Below are positions 1-6,579 of a stretch of 12,105 bases of DNA, piece after piece. The position numbers and the translations under genes are program-made. The notes beneath the pieces are model-generated. The model worked only from the letters and a program-made list of their open reading frames with translations. It was not told the origin of the DNA and did no database searches. Each line of letters opens with the position of its first letter. Position 1 is the first letter of the stretch. Origin of the DNA: Opitutaceae bacterium (GTDB taxonomy: Bacteria; Verrucomicrobiota; Verrucomicrobiia; Opitutales; Opitutaceae); the NCBI GenBank assembly GCA_020847775.1, contig JADLBI010000183.1, forward strand, positions 1 through 12,105, written 5' to 3'.

Positions 1-58
1 CAGGGAGATGAGGAGAACGTTGGGTGAAGGGATGCGAGGAAAATATGGAGGGTCTGGG
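1..58. other. Non-coding stretch after the cyclase gene
   Basis: Short sequence beyond the stop codon (TAA, minus strand) of the cyclase gene. It is purine-rich on the plus strand. I see no gene, no hairpin followed by a T-run and no attachment-site-like repeat in it. The window ends here, so it cannot be said whether another gene of the cassette, such as an effector, follows on the minus strand. Confidence 0.5.
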
Positions 59-1345
59 TTATGAATTGGCGCGGATTCGCCAAAGTGCGGCGACGGTCAA
101 GGCGTAGGCATTGCTGAGTTCCTTGGCGAAAGACTTAAGTTCCTCGATAGGGAACTCAGTTAATGGATCCATGATATCAATGCAAATGACCCCGCTGGCT
201 TTTCCGGGATCGAGGCCAAATGGTATCGCGATAAATGTCTGCGCCTTACGCTGAAATTGGCGGACGATATCTGCCTCAAGACCGGTTTGCCTGCCCATGG
301 CTGCGACATAGGCATCAACCTTTGCGGGAGTAGGCAAGTTGTTGATCACCTGGCACCCTTTTTGGGGAGAGGCGAAGGCCCGCCCGACTGGCCCCCTCCC
401 GCCATGATCAATCGGGTAAACTGTGTCTCCCGGCATCACGGTCGTTCCACTCCGCTGATACCGCAGGTCGGTCGCCCGCAATTGCAACCTTCTTTGACGA
501 AACTGTTCGGCGAACAGTGACACCCGGATGTCGAGCTGGTGCTTTTTTATGCGGGTTGAGGCATTACGCAAAGCGCCTTCCACCACCTGTTCCATGTCAC
601 GCAGCAAATCCAAGAGGAGGGAGCGCGCTCGGTCATAATCTTGGATTCGGCGCGGGGGCGGACGTCCTTTAGTGAGCTTCGAGCGGTGAAAACGCACCAG
701 CATGGTTTCACTGTGTTTGATGAAAACTTCGATAGCCGGTTCTTCCAGCGGGGGAGCCAGCGACCGCGATATCTTGTCTTGCTCCTCGTTATACCAGCCC
801 TTCACGAACTCCTCCGAGAGCGCGATATCCCCATCGTCCCCCAGTGGGCAAAGGCGCGCGCATTGGTTGATGCCGGTGCCGATAGCCTGCAAATCATTGA
901 CGCCAGCCAGCCGGGGCTGGCTGAAAGGCCCGAGATGGAGGCCGATGCGCAATCCCACCCTCGGCCGGGCCGAGTGCATATGCTTGATTAGGGCGCCGGC
1001 GACATCAACAAACTCCCGGTGCCTGCCCGTCGGACAGGTCAAAACCAACCCATCACCGGTGCAGTTGAAATAGGCCCGTTCGTGCCATTTTTCCCAAGCC
1101 GGTTTCGCAAAAAAACGCCACAAGTGGCTGACCGCGGCTACTTGATCCTCCTGACTCATCTTCGAAAAATCCACGATGTCTCCTATGAGGATAAACCCAC
1201 CGGGGATATTGGGGCCGCTCGCCTTATGCTCGGCTGATTTTTCCTGCGCTGGCGCAATACCGCGGGCTTTCTTCGACATATGGGGTAGTGCTTGCGTAGA
1301 GGGGATCCCTTGTGCGTGCAAGCCCGCCGATTGCGCGTTCGTCAC
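59..1345 (-). CDS. Class III nucleotidyl cyclase domain with C-terminal GAF-like domain
   Basis: Predicted soluble 428-aa protein making a cyclic nucleotide from an NTP. The N-terminal ~50 residues are low-complexity. The cyclase domain spans about 51-215: both metal-binding aspartates are present (D56 in GDIVDF, D98 in TGDG), as are the transition-state residues N160 and R164 (GINQCARL). The base-selecting positions, K/D in adenylate and E/C in guanylate cyclases, appear to be N94 and Q153, so ATP or GTP cannot be assumed. A helical linker (about 230-290) leads to a GAF-like domain (about 291-425; GPVGRAF, FIAIPF, GVICIDI). GAF usually precedes the cyclase, so the order is unusual. The GTG start overlaps the upstream stop as GTGA, implying translational coupling; ATG at codon 23 is the alternative. 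G+C is lower than in neighbours. Pycsar immunity uses relatives of this fold, but neither a TIR nor a membrane effector is visible. The cyclase fold is fairly sure, the product unknown. Confidence 0.85.
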   Translation of the reverse strand: MTNAQSAGLHAQGIPSTQALPHMSKKARGIAPAQEKSAEHKASGPNIPGGFILIGDIVDFSKMSQEDQVAAVSHLWRFFAKPAWEKWHERAYFNCTGDGLVLTCPTGRHREFVDVAGALIKHMHSARPRVGLRIGLHLGPFSQPRLAGVNDLQAIGTGINQCARLCPLGDDGDIALSEEFVKGWYNEEQDKISRSLAPPLEEPAIEVFIKHSETMLVRFHRSKLTKGRPPPRRIQDYDRARSLLLDLLRDMEQVVEGALRNASTRIKKHQLDIRVSLFAEQFRQRRLQLRATDLRYQRSGTTVMPGDTVYPIDHGGRGPVGRAFASPQKGCQVINNLPTPAKVDAYVAAMGRQTGLEADIVRQFQRKAQTFIAIPFGLDPGKASGVICIDIMDPLTEFPIEELKSFAKELSNAYALTVAALWRIRANS

Positions 1346-1698
1346 CCGGCCGCGTCGGGCTCCGGCGGCTCGAATCCCGCCGGTCGCACCGGCGCCGCAT
1401 CATAGTCCAACAACTGCCCGGAAAACGATCCGAGGCGGAACCGGCCGGCGTCGGCTTGCAACGTCAGCGTGGCGCTGCCGGTGAACGAGCCCAACACCCG
1501 CTCAAACGCGGGCCGCCGCGTGGTGAAAGCGCCCGGCTCCAGCACCAGCGCCGGCAGCGACACCAGCCCCGCCCCGCTTTCGCAGATCAAGTGCTCGCCC
1601 AGCGCCGTCACCCGCAGCCACTGCGCCGCCGGGCTGCGGCCTTTCTTCAGCAAACGGAAAAGCCGGAGCAACCCTTGTCGGTCGAAAGTGACGTTCAT
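1342..1698 (-). CDS. Small protein resembling a single sliding-clamp domain
   Basis: A 118-aa protein that I do not recognise by name. Its layout follows one domain of a bacterial beta clamp (DnaN): an opening strand and helix (MNVTFDRQGLLRLFRLL), a strand pair (WLRVTALGEHLICES), then a PALVLEPGAF stretch leading into a helix (RPAFERVLGSF), and a closing pair of strands (ATLTLQADAGRFRLGSF). DnaN has three such domains, so this is about one third of a clamp. The last ~18 residues are Pro/Ala-rich and probably disordered. A good Shine-Dalgarno lies 10 nt before the ATG and overlaps the stop of the methylase gene; the 3' end overlaps the cyclase start by 4 nt. It should therefore be co-produced with both neighbours. 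The clamp assignment is inferred from pattern alone; a specificity or adaptor subunit is the main alternative. Confidence 0.8.
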   Translation of the reverse strand: MNVTFDRQGLLRLFRLLKKGRSPAAQWLRVTALGEHLICESGAGLVSLPALVLEPGAFTTRRPAFERVLGSFTGSATLTLQADAGRFRLGSFSGQLLDYDAAPVRPAGFEPPEPDAAG

Positions 1699-1708
1699 GG
1701 GGCGCCTG

Positions 1709-1714
1709 CTCCTT
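1709..1714 (-). promoter_or_regulatory. Shine-Dalgarno of the clamp-like gene
   Basis: On the minus strand this reads AAGGAG, 10 nt before the ATG at 1698. Its first base is the last base of the TAA stop of the methylase gene. This fixes the start of the small gene and suggests that ribosomes finishing the long upstream gene reinitiate here. It is the clearest ribosome binding site in the cassette. Confidence 0.75.
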
Positions 1715-4700
1715 TATTGCACAAACGTTCCCGGCTCGTCGCCGGGGCGGAGCCGGCCGAGGGAGCAGAGCGTCTCCACGATCTGGGCCGCGGTGGCCTC
1801 CTTCACCCGGGAGAATTGTTTCGCGAGGTCGGCCACGGTGAGCGGCCGTTCGGCCTGCATGAAAGCCGCCTCGACCGCCTTGATCTGCGCGGGGATCGTG
1901 CCGGGCCACGCTTGTTTGCCAGCGGGCTTGGTTTTCTTCGCGGCGGGCTTCGTCGGCTCGATGTGGGCGCCGCCGCCCGCGAGGAGGAGTTCGCCCTTGG
2001 CCTGATAGTCGGGGCGGAGCCAGCGGATGTGGCCGGCCTGCTCCTCGGCGGCGCGGGCGTTGTTGAGCGCCACCACGCGGTTGAGGATCTCGGCGTCGCT
2101 CATGGGCCAGGGCCAGCCGTAGGCCTCGGCCACGGCGGCGTCGAGATCGTCGTGAAGCTGGCGCAACGTCGCGACAAGCGCGGCGTCGTGGATCGCCTTG
2201 TCCTTGGTCGTGAGCGCTTCGCCGGCGCGGAGTTTGGCGAGGACGTTGTAGATGTCGGTCAGCCCGAGGCCGTGCTGCGCCTGTGCGCGCTTGCGATGGG
2301 CGTCGAGTTCCTCGGCGAGCCCGCGAATCCGCGCCTTCTGTTTTTCGGTGCAGGCTGGGAAGGGAAACGGATCGAAGCAGCGGGTCTTAACGTAAACGGG
2401 ATCGTTACCAAAGCCGAGCCAACTGCCGGCGGTGAGAGCGTAAGTCGTGTGAATCCGGCTACCGAGGACACCGAGGTGGAAGGCGTCGTCGAGCGCGATT
2501 ACGACGAGTTTGTTGTCCGGCAGGATTGCGGCGTCGAGAAACTGGAAGAAGCGATGCTTCGCCGTTTCCACCGTGGCGATGTAGCGCGGCAAGCCGGCCA
2601 GCGCCGGGCGCATGTCGCGGCGCGGCTCGCCATGAATCCACCAGTTCTCGCGATACGAGGCGCGGCTGTTCAGATCGCGCTCTGGTTTCACCGTCGCGAG
2701 AACGCGCTCGTAAATCTTTGGCAAGCGGGTGCGGACTTCCTCCGCTTTCAAACCAAACAAATCAATCACCATGACGCCGCGTGGCGCGTCGGTCAGATCG
2801 CGGCCATTGCGGTAGGGGCGGATGTGCCGCTCCGCATCCTCGGTGGTTCCGAGGCCGAGGGCCCTCGCCTCGTCTGGCGTAACGATGAAGCCTGAGCCGA
2901 TGAGTTGGACGCCTCGATAAGTGAGCCCGTCGTTAGCCTTGAGTGGCACGGTCGCGGTGACGTTTGCCCCGACCGTGAGGTCGGATTGAATCCGGCCCTG
3001 TTGCGGCGAAAACAAGATAAGGGCGGTGCCGTCGGAACCGGGTTTCACGTCGGTGATGGTGAGGACTTCGCCCTCGTGCTCGCCGGCGGCGCCGACGGTC
3101 ATGGCGATGCGCACGGCGGCTTTTTTCTCATCATCTTCGGTCGGATCAACCCACGGGTGGTCGGGGATCGCGAACAAGAGCGAGAGCGGCGGCTGGGCGG
3201 CGAGGTGGTGGGCGACGACACGGCGGGCAAAGGTCTGGCGCAGGCTGTTGGTGGTGATAAAGCCGAAGCGGCGCACCTTGCCCGTGCGGGTGAGCTCGGC
3301 GGCCTTGTGCCACCACCACATCACAAAGTCGGCGCTGTCCGGCACGTCGGGATAGACGGAGCGGAGTGTCTCGGCGTAGCCATCGCCCAGATCGGCGCGG
3401 AGCTTGCCGGGGCCGATGAACGGCGGGTTGCCGACGATGAAATCCGCTTCCGGCCACTCCGTAGGCCGGGGGTTCCGGTAGGCCCAGAGCAGCACCTTCT
3501 TCGTCTCGTCGGGAATCTCGCGGCCCGTGGCGGGGTCGGTCTTCATCGAGCGGCGATCCCAGACGAAGATGGTGTCAGTGTGCGGGACCACGAGGCCGCG
3601 CCAGTGGTCGGGCAGGCCGGGGAGCTTGGGGTTGGCGGCAGCCATCTGGCCGGTGACGGCGACGGGCTGGCCGTCGTAGGCGAGCACGGCGTCGGCCTCC
3701 CGGATGTTGGCGAATCTTCGCAGGACGGGCTCGGTGGGCATCACGTTGCCGTGGATGCGGAAGTGCCATTGCAGGTAGCCGATCCAGAGGACGAGCTCGG
3801 CGAGCGCGACGGCCCGGTGGTTGAGCTCAAGGCCGAGGAATTGGTGGGGATCAACGGTGGCGGCGGCGGGCGCGGTGTCGCCAAAGGTGAGAAGGAGGTC
3901 GAGCGCGTCGCCTTCCAAGCGCTTCATGTGCTCGAGGGTGACGTAGAGAAAGTTGCCGGAGCCGCAGGCGGGATCGAGCACACGCACGGCGCAGAGTTTT
4001 TGGTGGAAGTCGCGGATGCGGGCGCGGGCCGCGGGCAGGTCGCCGCCGTTGGCCAGATGCACCGCCTCGTCGCGCGCGGCGGTAAAATCAGCGCGGAGCG
4101 GCTCGATGACCACGGGCAGAACCAGGCGCTCGACGTAGGCGCGGGGCGTGAAGTGGGCGCCGAGTCTGCCGCGCTCGTGGGGGGTGAGCGCCTGTTCGAG
4201 CAGCGTGCCGAAGATGGCGGGCTCAACATCGCGCCAGTGGCAGTGCGACGCCTCGATGAGCAGGCCGAGTTGGGTGCCATCCACCGGGAGGACGGTCTGC
4301 TCGGCGAAGAGGCCGCCGTTGAAGCGGAGGAGCTTCTGGCGGAGGATGGTCGAGAGGCTGGCCCCTTTGTCCATCTCGCGGAAGAGCGCCTCCATGAGCG
4401 GCACAAACTCGCGCGGGTTGCCGCGCATGGATTCGAGGAAGGAGGTGAAGCTGTCCTTGGCGAGCAGGCCGACATCCTCGGCAAACATGCAGAAAAGGCA
4501 GCGGGTGAGAAACTCGGCAACGAGCTTGGGCGGGTGCTTTTGCGTCTCGAAGGACTTGGCGAGCGCGGCGAGGTGGCTGGCGACCTTGAGCGTGACGTCG
4601 GTGGTGCGCTTGGTGGGGTCGAGCGAGTGCGGATCGAGCCACACGGCGCGGAGCAGTTCGCGTTTCTCGGGGCGCGCGAGCTCGGCCAGCGTCACGCGGT

Positions 4701-5223
4701 GCGTGCGGGAGTCCGGGTAGGCGACGTAGGTTTTCCCCTTCTGTGTGAAGTCGGCGTAGAGTTCGATGACGTGGCCGACATCAACAATGACGAGGAAAAC
4801 CGGATTTTCCTCGTCGGCGGGGAGATGGCGGGCGTAGCGCTCGGCTTGGCCGTAGGCACGGAGCATCGCATCGTCCCAGCTCTCAGTGCCCCGCGTGACC
4901 TTGGTTTTACGGTCGGGTTTGGCGGTGTCGGTTTCGAGCGCGAGAGCCAGTTCGGGCGTTTCCACCGTCTGGTTGTCGTATTTCTTGGCCTCCAGGACGA
5001 ATGAACCCCGGCGGTAGAGATCCATGAACTTGGTCGTGCGTTTGCCGTTGGGCTGCACAAAGACCACGGGGCGCTCGAACTGGTAATCCTCGGTGGCCGT
5101 GGGCCGTGGCACCTCGATAACAGCGCACAATTCATTGAGGAACGATTGCGCGGTCGATCTCTCCGAGGCCGTCACCTTCGCCCATCTGGAAATGAAATCT
5201 GCGATGAAATCGGACGACGCCAT
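1714..5223 (-). CDS. MmeI-like type IIL restriction-modification enzyme (nuclease + N6-adenine methylase)
   Basis: A 1169-aa single-chain enzyme predicted to recognise a short DNA site, methylate adenine in one strand using SAM and cut at a distance. Starting at ATG 5223, the nuclease motif is D68-x9-E78-A-K80, the same D-x9-ExK spacing I know from MmeI. A helical connector follows, with RFNGGLF and LGAHFTPR (354-361). The gamma-type methylase has motif I DPACGSGNF (417-425) and motif IV NPPF (599-602), both intact. The target-recognition region lies at about 755-955. MmeI itself is about 920 aa; much of the excess here is a C-terminal extension after about 1089, a Lys/Pro/Ala linker followed by ~60 residues that look like a winged helix (LTVADLAKQFSRV). 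I prefer the ATG over the upstream TTG (5280) because MASSDFIADFISRW matches the family's usual N-terminus; no good ribosome site is seen for either. It is the first gene of the three-gene cassette. Confidence 0.9.
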   Translation of the reverse strand: MASSDFIADFISRWAKVTASERSTAQSFLNELCAVIEVPRPTATEDYQFERPVVFVQPNGKRTTKFMDLYRRGSFVLEAKKYDNQTVETPELALALETDTAKPDRKTKVTRGTESWDDAMLRAYGQAERYARHLPADEENPVFLVIVDVGHVIELYADFTQKGKTYVAYPDSRTHRVTLAELARPEKRELLRAVWLDPHSLDPTKRTTDVTLKVASHLAALAKSFETQKHPPKLVAEFLTRCLFCMFAEDVGLLAKDSFTSFLESMRGNPREFVPLMEALFREMDKGASLSTILRQKLLRFNGGLFAEQTVLPVDGTQLGLLIEASHCHWRDVEPAIFGTLLEQALTPHERGRLGAHFTPRAYVERLVLPVVIEPLRADFTAARDEAVHLANGGDLPAARARIRDFHQKLCAVRVLDPACGSGNFLYVTLEHMKRLEGDALDLLLTFGDTAPAAATVDPHQFLGLELNHRAVALAELVLWIGYLQWHFRIHGNVMPTEPVLRRFANIREADAVLAYDGQPVAVTGQMAAANPKLPGLPDHWRGLVVPHTDTIFVWDRRSMKTDPATGREIPDETKKVLLWAYRNPRPTEWPEADFIVGNPPFIGPGKLRADLGDGYAETLRSVYPDVPDSADFVMWWWHKAAELTRTGKVRRFGFITTNSLRQTFARRVVAHHLAAQPPLSLLFAIPDHPWVDPTEDDEKKAAVRIAMTVGAAGEHEGEVLTITDVKPGSDGTALILFSPQQGRIQSDLTVGANVTATVPLKANDGLTYRGVQLIGSGFIVTPDEARALGLGTTEDAERHIRPYRNGRDLTDAPRGVMVIDLFGLKAEEVRTRLPKIYERVLATVKPERDLNSRASYRENWWIHGEPRRDMRPALAGLPRYIATVETAKHRFFQFLDAAILPDNKLVVIALDDAFHLGVLGSRIHTTYALTAGSWLGFGNDPVYVKTRCFDPFPFPACTEKQKARIRGLAEELDAHRKRAQAQHGLGLTDIYNVLAKLRAGEALTTKDKAIHDAALVATLRQLHDDLDAAVAEAYGWPWPMSDAEILNRVVALNNARAAEEQAGHIRWLRPDYQAKGELLLAGGGAHIEPTKPAAKKTKPAGKQAWPGTIPAQIKAVEAAFMQAERPLTVADLAKQFSRVKEATAAQIVETLCSLGRLRPGDEPGTFVQ

Positions 5224-5287
5224 GGGGATGCAGGAGGAAAAAGCCCGCCAGCCGACGGCGCAAGTTATTCGACAAAACAACGGTCGC

Positions 5288-6541
5288 TCACGCCACTGGC
5301 ACGGAATAGATGCGGCGCACGCCCTCGCAGTCGGAGGTGAAGAGCACTTCCTTTTGGTCGGGCGTCGTCACGGGGTGCGGGTGGTTGTCCTGAGTGTGCC
5401 ACGAGGTGTTGCTCTCGCAGAGCGGCACGACCTCCATCGTCCCGTTCGCCCAATCCAGGTTGAGCCGGGAGATCAGGTTGCCCTTGCGTTGGGCGAGACC
5501 CTTTTCGTTCGCCACCGCGTCGGTGATCACGAAGTCGCCCGCGCGGCTCGGGATGAAGTGTCCGTAGAACGAGGGCCGGTCGCGCGGAATGGAGATTTCC
5601 TGCAACGGCAAATCGGGATCGACCGGCGCGCGGCCGACAAATTGCTCAGGATGCCCTGGCGCGTCCCAGCGCACGCCGTGATAAATGATGCCCTCGCCGT
5701 TTTCCTGCCAGACTTCGTGCGCCACATCGTCGCGGCCGAGATCGGGTGAGGCGCGAAATTGGATCGCGCGGCCGGGTCGGCGCATTTGCACGCGCGGTTC
5801 GCCGGCGCGCTTGAGCCAGATGCGCTCGGTGCCGAGGGGCCAGGTCCACTCGTGATTGTAGAGCACGACATCGCGGCGGCGCGGATGGTATTGCACATGC
5901 GTGACCCAAGCCGCTTCTTCCCACAGCACGGCGAGTTTGCCCGTGGCGACCTCGACCTCGGCGATCTGGGTCGTGAGACCGTATTTCGCGTAGTTCTCCG
6001 ACATCTCCTGGTTGTTCTTCCGCACTTCGCCAAACGCGAGGATGCGGCTGTCCATCAAGCTGAGCAGCACGTGTTCGCCCATTGCGTCGAGGTGCGTGTA
6101 GCCCACGCAACGCCCGGGCGGAATTTCGAGCAGCGGGCGGCGTTGACCGCTGAGCAGGTTAACGCAGTCCAACATGCCCCACCCGTCCTCGCGGCCCCAC
6201 ACAAAAAACAAATTTTCCGACGCCGGGTGCAGGCACGGGCTGGATTTGTTGAGGCCGTGTTTCGCGACCGTGCCGTTGTAGAGATAGTCTTCGGTGGGCT
6301 CGGCCGAGCGCGGGCGAGCGAAATACGGATACGCCTGCATCGCCGGTCCGGGAAAAATCGCCAGCGGCTCCATCCGCCCCGTCGCGCGGTCAATGCGGGC
6401 CAGGCTCGCGCCCTCGGGATGATCCGAATACGCGTTGGTGATGGCGGCCAGCACCTGCGCGTCCTGCGTCACGCTGTAAGTCGTGAAATAGAGCAACTGG
6501 CAGTTGGCGGAGCGGGGCGATTCCGGGCGGGGCGTGTGCAT
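5288..6541 (-). CDS. Oligogalacturonate lyase-like beta-propeller (PL22 family)
   Basis: Predicted cytosolic seven-bladed propeller of 417 aa with no signal peptide, cleaving unsaturated digalacturonate in pectin catabolism. Numbered from ATG 6541, the metal-site signature Q384-D-N-H387-P-H389-P matches the Q350/H353/H355 set of the Yersinia Ogl. H275 (AHEVW) fits metal ligand H287 and H230 (YNHEW) fits catalytic H242; the 45-residue spacing between those two is the same as in Ogl. The spacing from H275 to Q384 is longer (109 against 63), so a blade or loop is expanded. The last strand (KEVLFTSD...RRIYSV) is typical. A GTG at 6559 would add six residues. It starts head-to-head with the secreted-protein gene, and the restriction cassette begins 64 bp after its stop on the same strand. 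A TolB-like propeller with another substrate is the alternative. Confidence 0.82.
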   Translation of the reverse strand: MHTPRPESPRSANCQLLYFTTYSVTQDAQVLAAITNAYSDHPEGASLARIDRATGRMEPLAIFPGPAMQAYPYFARPRSAEPTEDYLYNGTVAKHGLNKSSPCLHPASENLFFVWGREDGWGMLDCVNLLSGQRRPLLEIPPGRCVGYTHLDAMGEHVLLSLMDSRILAFGEVRKNNQEMSENYAKYGLTTQIAEVEVATGKLAVLWEEAAWVTHVQYHPRRRDVVLYNHEWTWPLGTERIWLKRAGEPRVQMRRPGRAIQFRASPDLGRDDVAHEVWQENGEGIIYHGVRWDAPGHPEQFVGRAPVDPDLPLQEISIPRDRPSFYGHFIPSRAGDFVITDAVANEKGLAQRKGNLISRLNLDWANGTMEVVPLCESNTSWHTQDNHPHPVTTPDQKEVLFTSDCEGVRRIYSVPVA

Positions 6542-6579
6542 GGATTTGCCGCGTTGCACACTGCGGGGCGCAGCCCATC
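6542..6579. promoter_or_regulatory. Very short divergent intergenic region
   Basis: Only 38 bp separate the ATG of the lyase gene (minus) from the ATG at 6580 (plus). This is too short for two ordinary non-overlapping promoters, so at least one promoter should lie within the 5' coding part of the opposite gene, or one start is further inside. I see no convincing -35/-10 pair, operator or strong ribosome site in it. Confidence 0.35.

Noticed and set aside
904..923. Near-perfect palindrome with 9-bp arms (CAGCCAGCC / GGCTGGCTG) inside the cyclase gene
   Set aside because: It lies in coding sequence just before the conserved GINQCARL motif and encodes ordinary residues. One isolated hairpin without other copies in the window gives no ground for an element.
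59..1345. Calling this a Pycsar system
   Set aside because: Pycsar needs a neighbouring TIR or transmembrane effector with a cyclic-nucleotide-binding domain. None is present in the window, and the cyclase is fused to a GAF-like domain and coupled to a restriction enzyme.
1312..2895. Long plus-strand open frame of 527 codons
   Set aside because: It lies antisense to the small clamp-like gene and the 3' part of the methylase gene. Its translation is Arg/Gly/Ala-rich with no domain, as expected for a shadow frame in GC-rich DNA.
2905..5004. Plus-strand open frame of 699 codons opposite the methylase gene
   Set aside because: The product is a low-complexity Gly/Val/Glu/Arg-rich sequence with no motif, whereas the minus strand encodes clear nuclease and methylase motifs at the same place. 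GC-skewed codons explain the missing stops.
1714..5223. BREX (PglX) or DISARM methylase
   Set aside because: The N-terminal D-x9-ExK nuclease and single-chain layout fit MmeI-like enzymes, and none of the partner genes of BREX or DISARM (such as pglZ, brxC or drm helicases) is in the window.
5224..5280. Upstream TTG start adding 19 residues to the methylase
   Set aside because: The added residues are Cys/Trp-rich without family resemblance, and the ATG at 5223 gives the usual N-terminus.
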